DNA of 64,000 nt, taken from NCBI GenBank assembly GCA_949775045.1, contig OX459106.1, forward strand, positions 2,530,727-2,594,726, written 5' to 3'. This document shows, one piece after another, positions 10,943-21,124 of the stretch (the stretch's first letter is position 1; every line of letters starts with the position of its first letter). A model generated the notes under the pieces. The model was not told where the DNA came from, made no database searches, and was given only the letters and a program-made list of their open reading frames with translations. The DNA comes from Metridium senile. Taxonomy: Eukaryota; Cnidaria; Anthozoa; Actiniaria; Metridiidae. Made by a program: the position numbers and the translations under genes.

Positions 10943-11219
10943 TGATAAAACAGCAGTCAAATTCATGTAAATAAAAAAGACCGAAAAGAGCGGGAAAATA
11001 AATAGAAGCGTGTCAACTAACTGAAAAGGGCGGGAGAATAAATAGTACACGTACGCGTCAACAAACTGCCGCTGAAGAACCGAAAAAAAGCGGGATGATG
11101 ATATATATACAGCGGTCAAATTCATGTAAATAAAAAAGACCGAAAAGAGCGGGAAAATAAATAGAAGCGTGTCAACCAACTGAAAAGAGCGGGAGAATAA
11201 ATGGTACACGCGTCAACAA
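10943..11219. repeat. 159-bp tandem duplication with inner sub-repeats
   Basis: Two units about 159 bp apart (AGCAGTCAAATTCATG near 10952 and AGCGGTCAAATTCATG near 11111). Inside each, GAAAAGRGCGGGARAATAAA occurs twice. The 113-codon minus-strand ORF across it follows the repeat and is probably not coding. Confidence 0.75.
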
Positions 11220-11295
11220 ACTGCCGGTGAAGAACCGAAAACAGTGGTAAATATAGATTACTTCAATAGCAAGTCCGAGAATTCTGTTTGAATTT

Positions 11296-11529
11296 TTATT
11301 TATTTTGCTTGTAAAAGTAATTTAATGATGTTGTTGTTTTCTTCGCGCCCTTCTTCTTCAACATGATAATGTATTGAATAAAAAGAGCGCTTAATATCAG
11401 CATAATTACACGCCAGCACCAATATTGATTAAGTGGTATTGTATAGACAATCTTTATATATCCTTCAACATAGCAAGGATTTTCATTCTGCCTCAAGAAG
11501 CCCTTCGAACAGCATCTAAAGTTCAACAT
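11296..11529 (-). CDS. Unrecognised 77-codon ORF with a hydrophobic segment (doubtful)
   Basis: The predicted peptide has a Cys-containing N-terminal half and one membrane-like stretch (residues about 42-58, RVIMLILSALFIQYIIM), then a Lys-rich tail. It lies outside the recognised repeats. An AG just after the ATG region (at TTTAG) could be a splice acceptor, making this a terminal exon. I recognise no family, and it may be chance. Confidence 0.2.
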   Translation of the reverse strand: MLNFRCCSKGFLRQNENPCYVEGYIKIVYTIPLNQYWCWRVIMLILSALFIQYIIMLKKKGAKKTTTSLNYFYKQNK

Positions 11530-12010
11530 TTATACAGACATTGAAGTGTAAGGTAATCCACAATCATTTCACCAGAATTTTGAATATATTTACTTGTTTT
11601 TACTTCGCTTTGCTTTATATATTTTTATATATAGTAGAAACTGAGTTTTACAACTGTGTTTAGAAAGTTTTAATGCATGTTTTAATAGAAGCAAGTGTTT
11701 GGTGACGGCTTATTGTAGGTTTAAATTGACTTAAGTGCTGGCCAATGGAGTAATGGTCTTAGTAAAATATAAAATGTAGAAATTGGTATGTAATTTTCTG
11801 TTGAGGGCTTTGTAAATAATTAATTTTTTAAAAACAATTTAGCGCGGAAAATTTCTCAAATATTAACGAGGTTATCGTGAGTCTATCATACGATAGCTTT
11901 CTTTTTCTTAAAACAGCAATTTGAAATATCATGGAGTATAGCAAACATAAAAAGTTTGCAACATAAATAGTACTTAATAGCATTATTTTATGATTAGAAT
12001 AGAATTACAT
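11530..12010. other. AT-rich spacer, nothing recognised
   Basis: No repeat, RNA gene or convincing ORF seen between the doubtful ORF and the element at 12011. Confidence 0.45.
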
Positions 12011-12080
12011 TTGTATAACACCGTAAAACATTTGAACCTTAACTTTACTGACGTTTCGAGCTTTAGCCCTTAGTTGGAGT
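12011..12080. repeat. Half copy of a hammerhead-like palindromic element
   Basis: Shares TAACACCGTAAAA and CTTTACTGACGTTTCGAGCT with the large palindrome at 58078-58250, but only one arm is present. On the minus strand it reads GGGCTAAAGCTCGAAACGTC, the arrangement of hammerhead ribozyme stem II, GAAA and stem III seen in Penelope-like elements. The CUGANGA box is decayed. Confidence 0.5.
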
Positions 12081-12320
12081 AAAAAAATCAACTTTTACCT
12101 TTTTATATTTATATTTATATATTTTTTTATATATATACCAGTTAACCGCTAATTATACATTTGCCGAACATCAGTAAACTACTAGTTATTTTGGGGCCTA
12201 ATCGCAGTTACCTGCATGTTAACCCCGTTATAGTTACCAGCCTCAAATAAAGATTCAATTCAGTCTCGCTTAACTGAAACATGGTTTCCAACTTTTAATC
12301 TCTGTAGGTGTGTAGCCATC

Positions 12321-13137
12321 ATGAATTCCAAGCTTGTCGTTGTATTTCTTCTGTGTGCTGTTCTTGCCGTCTCCGTGACTTCTAGGCGTGTTCCTTCATG
12401 GCTGGATGACTCTGAGAGAGATATGCAGGATAACTTGGAAGACCCTCTTTATGGTAAAGGCTTGTCTTAAGTATAAATACACAAGTGATCATAGAAAATC
12501 GCGCGTGGTGTTTGCTCGAGAAATTCACACTATTTGTCGATAATCACCTACAACGTTTCGCGCGCTTTTAGAAATAACATGTTTTTCTCCAAAAATGTTG
12601 GCTACTTTTACTTTTAGAAAAGAATTACTTTTGTAATCCACCTCAGGCTCAGTTAATATCGATGAATAGTAACCTCCACTCCGTCTGGGTTTTTATTATT
12701 GACCGATTTTGTCCTCTTGATGAATATTTAATAGCAGAAACAGATTTGCGTGATGGTATGCGCAATTTGAAAACATGTTCAATATCGCTAAGTGCTTTTA
12801 ACGTATTTGGAAGGCGTTGCTAAAGGCTGCTAAAGGCTTACACCCATCTGCCATTAAAAATGTCATTAACTGTTGTCACGTAGGCATGGGTGGCCTAGCG
12901 TTGAGAGCGGTGGCTTTTCACCACTGTGACCGAGTTAGATACCTCAAAACCCCCACCCCCTCCCCCACCATCAATTATTTTACGGTCCCTCCCTTACTAC
13001 TTTATTTTTGTTGATTTGAAGAATTCTGCAGAGATACCTTTGCCGCTGTTAGCTGTAAAAGAGCCAAAACAGAGGATTACTGTTGGAAGTCCAACTATCA
13101 ACGTAACTGTGCTAAAACATGTGGTGCATGTTCTTAA
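12321..13137 (+). CDS. ShK/BgK-type toxin-like precursor, gene 3 (diverged paralogue)
   Basis: Exons 12321-12453 and 13022-13137 with a phase-1 GT-AG intron of 568 bp give 82 residues, the same length and phase as gene 1. The first 25 residues are identical to gene 1, including the signal peptide, and the nucleotide sequence of that part is nearly unchanged. The acidic propeptide is diverged and lacks the Lys-Arg pair at its end. Exon 2 keeps all six cysteines, including the CAKTC element, but most other positions differ. The dyad Lys is Asn (Asn-Tyr), there is a Trp after the third Cys, and an extra Ser follows the last Cys. Loss of the dyad Lys argues for a changed or absent Kv target. Cleavage must use another site or leave the propeptide attached. 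The acceptor at 13020-13021 (GAAG) was chosen because the next AG would delete the first Cys. Confidence 0.85.
12885..12948 (+). repeat. tRNA-derived SINE head or tRNA pseudogene in the gene 3 intron
   Basis: GGGTGGCCTAGCGTTGAGAG resembles a box A, and CGAGTTAGATACC about 40 nt later resembles a degenerate box B. The centre (GGCTTTTCACCACTGTGACC) is as in common cnidarian tRNA-derived SINE heads. A pyrimidine/purine-skewed CCCCCACCCCC run follows. Not a functional tRNA: the T-loop is broken. Confidence 0.5.
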
Positions 13138-13746
13138 ACAAGAACCGCGAACAAATCATAATCAAATAATCAAATACTGCAATATACATGCTCTAAGTGG
13201 CTGATAAATATGCCGTACTAAATGGCAAATACCATTCATATAATCCCGCATACTACTATTAGTATCTGTAAACGATTTAGTCTAGTGTGATGATATTCAA
13301 CAAAACAATACCATGTATTTCACCTGAATTTGTCCATTAAAACCGTCTTAATAATTAATTCATTTTTCTACCATATCCTATTATAGTTGATAATATATCC
13401 CTTTCACAATTCTACGCGCCATTTTAGAGACCTAAGTTACCTACCGGCATGCTTTGCGTTGTTTATTTTGATTCGAAGTTTTATAATTCATTCGCAGTCA
13501 GTCGTACTACGAGAAAACAAGAAAAACAAAACGTTCAACGATTTCAGCTATGCCCATAAATGACATAATTGCGATACAGTAAACGGTCATAAACGTTGTT
13601 TACCTAACACTACAACAAGCTAGTGACACGTGATTCTTTGTTTATTTATCTTCAGCAGTTTTTAATAACTGTATAATGAGTAACAGTGAACATGGAATAA
13701 GAATTATGAATTCTATGTTTACAATTAATGCTAGTATCGATAATTG
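13138..13746. other. Spacer between toxin gene 3 and the tandem array
   Basis: No gene recognised. The last 110 bp (about 13631-13738) repeat the sequence at 640-735 and 5640-5740 (TAATGAGTAACAGTGAACAT). The tandem array begins abruptly at 13747 within this repeat. Confidence 0.6.
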
Positions 13747-14071
13747 CTCTTTCATTTCATTTCTTCATTTTTTCTTCGTTCTTCTTAGCGTGTCAACTTT
13801 GTCTCTCGGTCAATTCCTTCATTCAAATTATTGTGTAATAAATAATTATCGTAGAAGTATTTTATAACGTCCATACCTTTGTAATTAAGTGAGGACGTGT
13901 GCCTGAAGTTGAACCATCGTCGTGTAAACATTGGAATTGTTTGCTTTTTTTCCTTCTCTCGTATCTTGGAGGAACTTGTTGTACACGAACTTTGGAGACA
14001 ATCTGCTGATTTTTCTTCCCTTCAATTCCGGACGAGGAAAATTCCTCCTCCAAAGGGCTAGAGTCCTCTTG

Positions 14072-14147
14072 AAATCTTGCTCAGCTTTGTGTACTCCTCT
14101 ATACACTTAGCATGCTATACAGGAGTACACAGAGGTGAGCAAGATTT
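14072..14147. other. 76-nt near-perfect hairpin, pre-miRNA-sized (one per unit)
   Basis: Arms from AAATCTTGCTCA to its complement TGAGCAAGATTT. About 26 paired bases with two mismatches and one wobble enclose a loop around CTTAGCATGC. The unit 2 copy is at 18115-18190. In subtype B the single arm change (GCTTAG) still pairs as a U-G wobble. It could be a small foldback transposon remnant or a hairpin RNA; no expression evidence. Confidence 0.5.
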
Positions 14148-14240
14148 CTGGAATCATTTGTAAATTATTTCGTAGTAAATTTCGCTTGAAGCAAAAATTT
14201 GCGTGTCGTTCTGAAAACTTCGCGCAAAAAAACTGAATCG

Positions 14241-14286
14241 TGACGTCAAATTACATTGTGATGTCATCCTTGACGATTGACGTCAT
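14241..14286. promoter_or_regulatory. Cluster of three CRE/ATF-like sites (one cluster per unit)
   Basis: TGACGTCA at 14241 and 14278, and TGATGTCA at 14259, about 19 bp apart. GCGCAAAAAAACTG lies before and GTCTCGCGC after. The unit 2 equivalent is at 18284-18329. Palindromic TGACGTCA is the classical binding site of CREB/ATF bZIP factors. A promoter role is inferred; no TATA box is obvious. Confidence 0.45.
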
Positions 14287-14717
14287 AATTTGTCTCGCGC
14301 TGTACTCGTAAAGCTAGTGTTCGGGATAACATATTTGGTTATTTTAACCTACTTTTAGTGAATATTTGTTAACGTTCATTTTTCATATTGTCCCTTTTTA
14401 CATTTTTAGGTTCATTTTTGATGGAAATCTTATCGATCAATGTTGGTATATTTTATTCGTAAAAACGTTCGGTCTTTCGTCTTAGCTTGGATTCGTCGTT
14501 GTTCGGAAAACAGTCTCAAAATCCAACAATCCAACAAGAAAAGACAAATAATTTTGATTCGTGTCACTCAAAACATTAACTGGAAATCGAAACTTTAGTC
14601 AAATAGAGCAGTATAAAGGTTTTATTATTTCCTTTTTACATGAACACACAGGTCAGACAGTTTTGTAGAGTTAAAGGATTCTAAAAAGTAAAATTATTAT
14701 AATAATAGAGTTGTTCT

Positions 14718-14785
14718 CATTAAAACGTGAAACAAAGTGTATGAGTTAAAGTGTGATAGTCAAATAACAACAAATAATAATCATG
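14718..14785. repeat. Half MITE of the toxin-locus family inside the array unit
   Basis: CATTAAAACGTGAAACAAAG and the following AGTGTGATAGTCAAATAACA match the left half of the MITEs at 4828 and 9686. It is present in every unit at the same place. Confidence 0.6.
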
Positions 14786-15047
14786 ATGTACTAATGTAGT
14801 TACAGCGAGGATACTCGAACAGTGAACACTTGCCTTTTTCCATGTTATGATTATCTGAACCTTCTACTGCTTCAAAACCTCTAAAAGTGAAGCAGCGAGT
14901 TCAAATGCACCAAGTGTTCATAACACATCTTATTTCTAATCTATTCGCTCATATGGGTTAAAAAAAGTAAACTCAAAGTGTTCACTGTCCGAGTGTCCTC
15001 ACAATGGTTGACATGTCCAGGGCAGATGACCAGCAGACTAGTAGGTT

Positions 15048-15673
15048 TTACTTTGACAAAAAGTATCTGGGAAGCCCAAGTATCTAAAATAACAAACACA
15101 AAACAATCAATTAGAAGGGGGCTTTCATATATTAGTTTATGTGGGGGCCGGTAATATTGAGGGGGGGGGGGGGGGGTCATGTTATTTTCGGAAGCTATAT
15201 AGAGGGGGGTTGTTACTAATTGTGTGCAGCTATAGGGGGGTTGATATTTTTGGCTAATCAGGAAGGGGGGGGGGGGGGGTGCATAATATTTAGAAAGACA
15301 ACATAACATTTTGCCAGCCCCTCCCCCAACCCCCTAATAAATAAGAGCCCCCTGAGTATAAACATGTTATTCACCTTATCCCTACCATTCTCATTCATTC
15401 ATTTCATTATTCCTAGTACTTCCTAGAGTCCGAATAAACACGGCACACAGCGCGCTGTGGTAGTTCCAAAGAAGGGGGAGGGGGGGGGGGGGGGGTAGCA
15501 AAATACAATGGTTCGAGTGATATTTAGCGACGAAACTCACCTTGAAGAGTAACGCACATACTACTCCCAGTGCCATCAGTGGCACGTAGGCAAGACCACC
15601 TTTCTTGACGTTTTTCACAATCAGAAACCTTAGCCAGCTGATATTCTGTTCACTGTATGGAGGGTATCGTATC
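15048..15673 (-). pseudogene. Decoy ALDH3 terminal exons, unit 1
   Basis: Exon-10 copy 15541-15673 encodes the segment IRYPPYSEQNISW through the membrane anchor. Exon-11 copy 15048-15083 encodes 11 residues and a stop. Splice sites are intact and both keep the protein of the functional copies, but exons 1-9 are absent here except the exon-9 tip. Confidence 0.85.
15116..15353. mobile_element. G-rich MITE within the ALDH intron (one per unit)
   Basis: Terminal inverted repeats AGGGGGCTTTCATATATTAG and its near-complement ending AATAAGAGCCCCCT. The interior has runs of 10-20 G that vary in length from unit to unit. A diverged relative is at 61989-62217. Polypeptides with Pro runs predicted across it are artefacts of poly-G. 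Confidence 0.75.
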
Positions 15674-15728
15674 CTAGCAACACAATCAAAAATATAAGTC
15701 ATTATATATGGAGGGTATTGTATCCTAG
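15674..15728 (-). other. Duplicated 3' splice site of ALDH exon 10
   Basis: The sequence GATTGTGTTGCTAG followed by GGAT occurs twice, 51 bp apart in subtype A and 49 bp apart in subtype B and in the functional unit. Either AG could be used. In subtype A the upstream one keeps frame and adds 17 residues. Confidence 0.7.
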
Positions 15729-16750
15729 CAACACAATCAAAAATAAAGACAGTTATTATAATGGATATACCAAATCAGTAAAATTTGACTTTCAAGGATT
15801 GGTTGACACAACTCAGCAAACTCCTGGAAATTCACTGCATCCTGGGTGGCTTAATTAATTGGCGCAGATTTGCATATGGAAGGTCATGCAGACCAACACT
15901 TAGGGTCTCGGGTAACATATCTTCAATTTATATCAAACAATTTCAATAGACAATCAAAAAAAACGTTCACACAGCAAATTATTCAAATAGTAGGTGAGAT
16001 AAGGCGGTTTGTATAATATTATATAGTTTCCCATACAAATCAATGCATTTTCGGCTCAGTTCATTACTTTTTCAATTGAATTAGAGTCATGCAGAAATTA
16101 TATATTCAAGAAGCCATATGTCATGATCAGCTGCTATTTGACTGATTTTCTTCAAATTTGCTGTGTGAACATCTGTTTTGATTGTCTATTGAAGTAGGGA
16201 CCAAAATTGTGGTACAGTAAAATTGATTTTTGTGACTGTCACTTTAGGACTCGAACTACAGTTTGTAATGATGTGATATCAACAAAACTTTTAAAATACA
16301 GATTACAAAAAGCTGGCTTTACAGACAGAATCAAAATATGGCGTCCAATTTTAATTCCTATTGTTATTGACTGACTAGCCTCATGTTCACGTTGAAACAC
16401 AATGGAGTTTTCACATGTATGCGAGGCAAGCCATGCAGTCAAGAAAAATAGTTTTCAATTGAAATTGGACGCTATATTTCGATAAGGTGCATACACCAAA
16501 GTAGGGCGATTTTCATTTTCAAATTTTTAAACACAAAGTAATGTATTAAGACATACACCAAATTGCAAGAATGTTGTCATGTGAAAAAAGAACATAACTA
16601 ATTTAGTAACAAAGGAGTATCGGGAATAACAAAAGAAAGAGTTCAGCTTGAGGGAACTCTTATTATCTTTTAATTAATTCCTTTCCCACTAAAGTGCAGA
16701 AGTCAGGACAACGTTCTTGCAATAAGGTGTACATTACGTGTCTAATTTAC

Positions 16751-16858
16751 TTACCCATTCACTGATTCCATACTAGTAATGTATTAAGACATATTATGTT
16801 ACACGTCTAATTTACTTACCCATTCATTGATTCCATGCTAGTAATGTATTTTTCAATA
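16751..16858 (-). pseudogene. ALDH exon 9 3' tip with splice donor, array-internal copy (duplicated in subtype A)
   Basis: CCATTCATTGATTCCAT and the adjoining donor (GTAAGT on the minus strand) match the end of the functional exon at 57415. The rest of the exon is missing, so this is the breakpoint of the tandem duplication. Subtype A carries it twice, subtype B once. Confidence 0.75.
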
Positions 16859-17032
16859 GTGGAAATCACACTTTCTTGAGCTAAAAAATCTTTTTTAGAC
16901 CAAAGAAAAAAACCGCTTTCACAACAAAATCCAGTCAATCCTTGTGCTTTGGCAAGTTTTTTCCCTTTATTTCACTTCACGAACCAAGCTACGGTCGTTT
17001 GATTACGGCCCCGTGTTTTCAAGTATTTACGA

Positions 17033-17052
17033 CTGCAAAGAATTATGGGTAA
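17033..17052 (-). promoter_or_regulatory. STAF/ZNF143-like site (weak)
   Basis: On the minus strand ACCCATAATTCTTTGCAGT resembles the ZNF143/STAF consensus (ACCCA-AAT-C--TGC). Repeated in block Y of units 1-10. Function is inferred only. Confidence 0.25.
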
Positions 17053-17092
17053 CCTTGACAATTTTCCACATGGAGTACCCCCCACCGACCTT

Positions 17093-17584
17093 TTACAAAT
17101 TTATCTTAAGTCTAGGGTCACCTCGGTTTTCTGCCAAAAGTTCGCGCTTGTTGTGTTCCTCTATCATCACAACTTGGACAAATAGCCGCGGCAGCTCCGA
17201 GAATTGGCCTTTAGTCCAACTCCTAACCTGACTTTGTTCTAAGCCCGCCAAAACCCAAGCAACCAAACATCGAGCATTTTCTTCTGACAAAGTCAGATTC
17301 CTCGCTGCTTTCTTCCAGAAAGTGAGCTCTTTGCTACCTTGAAGCTTAATGATGCTCTTACAGTAGTGACTAAAGGCAAAATATGACCCTAAAATTAAGC
17401 CAACTATGAGCCAGTGAAAATATCCAACGATGCTTTGAAACGATCTGAGAACTTGAGCCCCTGAGATTACAAAACAGCAGCTAGCACTTTCCATGGTTAC
17501 GCCAAATATGGAATCAAGAAATCGTTTACATCCAGAAAATCGCTCAAAAATGTCAAAAACCCCAGTAGGGTTAAAAGGGTTCAA
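17093..17584 (-). CDS. Unrecognised 163-codon ORF in block Y, unit 1
   Basis: Starts MNPFNPTGVFDIFERF, with an alternative Met at residue 31. Residues about 51-74 form one membrane-like helix (IVGYFHWLIVGLILGSYFAF). The C-terminal half is charged (KKAARNLTLSEENARC, then ELPRLF and NRGDPRLK). I recognise no family. It is intact and identical in units 1-4 but broken in units 6-10. Copies within subtype A are too young for their identity to imply selection. It may be an exon of a gene once downstream of ALDH, or chance. Confidence 0.3.
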   Translation of the reverse strand: MNPFNPTGVFDIFERFSGCKRFLDSIFGVTMESASCCFVISGAQVLRSFQSIVGYFHWLIVGLILGSYFAFSHYCKSIIKLQGSKELTFWKKAARNLTLSEENARCLVAWVLAGLEQSQVRSWTKGQFSELPRLFVQVVMIEEHNKRELLAENRGDPRLKINL

Positions 17585-19090
17585 ATATTCAAATTATGCT
17601 ATTTTTAGCTGTTAAAATAAACGTCTTGAGCAAGAAAATGACAAAAACAGTGGAGAAATGCAATGTGTTTTCAATACATTTTGACTTGCCTTCAAACGTC
17701 ATTGAGCGCGTGCTCGGTATATTTTCACTTTTTAATTCGATTATCTGTCATTTTGTTCAAATAAAACGAACTTCCTTTCCTTCTATCTTAATTCTTCTCT
17801 TTCATTTCATTTCTTCATTTTTCCTTCGTTCTTCTTAGCGTGTCAACTTTGTCTCTCGGTCAATTGCTTCATTCAAATTATTGTGTAATAAATAATTATC
17901 GTAGAAGTATTTTATAACGTCCATACCTTTGTAATTAAGTGAGGACGTGTGCCTGAAGTTGAACCATCGTCGTGTAAACATTGGAATTGTTTGTTTTTTT
18001 CCTTCTCTCGTATCTTGGAGGAACTTGTTGTACACGAACTTTGGAGACAATCTGCTGATTTTTCTTCCCTTCAATTCCGGACGAGGAAAATTCCTCCTCC
18101 AAAAAGTCCTCTTGAAATCTTGCTCAGCTTTGTGTACTCCTCTATACACTTAGCATGCTATACAGGAGTACACAGAGGTGAGCAAGATTTCTGGAATCAT
18201 TTGTAAATTATTTCGTAGTAAATTTCGCTTGAAGCAAAAATTTGCGTTTCGTTTTGAAAACTTCGCGCAAAAAAACTGAATCGTGACGTCAAATTACATT
18301 GTGATGTCATCCTTGACGAATGACGTCATAATTTGTCTCGCGCTGTACTCGTAAAGCTAGTGTTCGGGATAACATATTTGGTTATTTTAACTTACTTTTA
18401 GTGAATATTTGTTAATGTTCATTTTTCATATTGTCCTTTCTTACATTTTTAGGTTCATTTTTGATGGAAATCTTATCGATCAATGTTGGTATATTTTATT
18501 CGTAAAAACGTTCGGTCTTTCGTCTTAGCTTGGATTCGTCGTTGTTCGGAAAACAGTCTCAAAATCCAACAATCCAACAAGAAAAGACAAATAATTTTGA
18601 TTCGTGTCACTCAAAACATTAACTGGAAATCGAAACTTTAGTCAAATAGAGCAGTATAAAGGTTTTATTATTTCCTTTTTACATGAACACACAGGTCAGA
18701 CAGTTTTGTAGAGTTAAAGGATTCTAAAAAGTAAAATTATTATAATAATAGAGTTGTTCTCATTAAAACGTGAAACAAAGTGTATGAGTTAAAGTGTGAT
18801 AGTCAAATAACAACAAATAATAATCATGATGTACTAATGTAGTTACAGCGAGGATACTCGAACAGTGAACACTTGCCTTTTTCCATGTTATGATTATCTG
18901 AACCTTCTACTGCTTCAAAACCTCTAAAAGTGAAGCAGCGAGTTCAAATACACCAAGTGTTCATAACACATCTTATTTCTAATCTATTCGCTCATATGGG
19001 TTAAAAAAAGTAAACTCAAAGTGTTCACTGTCCGAGTGTCCTCACAATGGTTGACATGTCCAGGGCAGATGACCAGCAGACTAGTAGGTT

Positions 19091-19705
19091 TTACTTTGAC
19101 AAAAAGTATCTGGGAAGCCCAAGTATCTAAAATAACAAACACAAAACAATCAATTAGAAGGGGGCTTTCATATATTAGTTTATGTGGGGGCCGGTAATAT
19201 TGAGGGGGGGGGGGGGGGGTCATGTTATTTTCGGAAGCTATATAGAGGGGGGTTGTTACTAATTGTGTGCAGCTATAGGGGGGTTGATATTTTTGGCTAA
19301 TCAGGAAGGGGGGGGGGGTGCATAATATTTAGAAAGACAACATAACATTTTGCCAGCCCTCCCCCAACCCCCTAATAAATAAGAGCCCCCTGAGTATAAA
19401 CATGTTATTCACCTTATCCCTACCATTCTCATTCATTCATTTCATTATTCCTAGTACTTCCTAGAGTCCGAATAAACACGGCACACAGCGCGCTGTGGTA
19501 GTTCCAAAGAAGGGGGGGGGGGGGGGGTAGCAAAATACAATGGTTCGAGTGATATTTAGCGACGAAACTCACCTTGAAGAGTAACGCACATACTACTCCC
19601 AGTGCCATCAGTGGCACGTAGGCAAGACCACCTTTCTTGACGTTTTTCACAATCAGAAACCTTAGCCAGCTGATATTCTGTTCACTGTATGGAGGGTATC
19701 GTATC
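19091..19705 (-). pseudogene. Decoy ALDH3 terminal exons, unit 2
   Basis: Exon 10 copy 19573-19705; exon 11 copy 19091-19126; splice sites intact. Confidence 0.85.
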
Positions 19706-21124
19706 CTAGCAACACAATCAAAAATATAAGTCATTATATATGGAGGGTATTGTATCCTAGCAACACAATCAAAAATAAAGACAGTTATTATAATGGATAT
19801 ACCAAATCAGTAAAATTTGACTTTCAAGGATTGGTTGACACAACTCAGCAAACTCCTGGAAATTCACTGCATCCTGGGTGGCTTAATTAATTGGCGCAGA
19901 TTTGCATATGGAAGGTCATGCAGACCAACACTTAGGGTCTCGGGTAACATATCTTCAATTTATATCAAACAATTTCAATAGACAATCAAAAAAAACGTTC
20001 ACACAGCAAATTATTCAAATAGTAGGTGAGATAAGGCGGTTTGTATAATATTATATAGTTTCCCATACAAATCAATGCATTTTCGGCTCAGTTCATTACT
20101 TTTTCAATTGAATTAGAGTCATGCAGAAATTATATATTCAAGAAGCCATATGTCATGATCAGCTGCTATTTGACTGATTTTCTTCAAATTTGCTGTGTGA
20201 ACATCTGTTTTGATTGTCTATTGAAGTAGGGACCAAAATTGTGGTACAGTAAAATTGATTTTTGTGACTGTCACTTTAGGACTCGAACTACAGTTTGTAA
20301 TGATGTGATATCAACAAAACTTTTAAAATACAGATTACAAAAAGCTGGCTTTACAGACAGAATCAAAATATGGCGTCCAATTTTAATTCCTATTGTTATT
20401 GACTGACTAGCCTCATGTTCACGTTGAAACACAATGGAGTTTTCACATGTATGCGAGGCAAGCCATGCAGTCAAGAAAAATAGTTTTCAATTGAAATTGG
20501 ACGCTATATTTCGATAAGGTGCATACACCAAAGTAGGGCGATTTTCATTTTCAAATTTTTAAACACAAAGTAATGTATTAAGACATACACCAAATTGCAA
20601 GAATGTTGTCATGTGAAAAAAGAACATAACTAATTTAGTAACAAAGGAGTATCGGGAATAACAAAAGAAAGAGTTCAGCTTGAGGGAACTCTTTTTATCT
20701 TTTAATTAATTCCTTTCCCACTAAAGTGCAGAAGTCAGGACAACGTTCTTGCAATAAGGTGTACATTACGTGTCTAATTTACTTACCCATTCACTGATTC
20801 CATACTAGTAATGTATTAAGACATATTATGTTACACGTCTAATTTACTTACCCATTCATTGATTCCATGCTAGTAATGTATTTTTCAATAGTGGAAATCA
20901 CACTTTCTTGAGCTAAAAAATCTTTTTTAGACCAAAGAAAAAAACCGCTTTCACAACAAAATCCAGTCAATCCTTGTGCTTTGGCAAGTTTTTTCCCTTT
21001 ATTTCACTTCACGAACCAAGCTACGGTCGTTTGATTACGGCCCCGTGTTTTCAAGTATTTACGACTGCAAAGAATTATGGGTAACCTTGACAATTTTCCA
21101 CATGGAGTACCCCCCACCGACCTT

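Larger units (their letters stand above)
13747..17796. repeat. Array unit 1 (4050 bp, subtype A with an older X block)
   Basis: Its left 700 bp mixes features of both subtypes (CAATTCCTTC and GGGCTAGAGTCC as in B, ACACGAACTTTGG as in A). It may preserve the ancestral state. The remainder is subtype A. Confidence 0.9.

Noticed and set aside
14941..15309. Proline-rich minus ORFs in each array unit
   Set aside because: The proline runs are poly-G of the MITE read in reverse; ORF length changes with run length. Only the 36-bp ALDH exon 11 inside is credible, and it is in a different frame.
16239..16442. 67-72-codon minus ORF in the exon 9-10 intron of each unit
   Set aside because: Lies within the ALDH intron; no domain, no flanking splice sites, altered by indels between subtypes.
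17835..18149. 104-codon minus ORF in block X
   Set aside because: Starts within the hairpin repeat; the frame is disrupted differently in unit 1 and subtype B; no recognisable protein.
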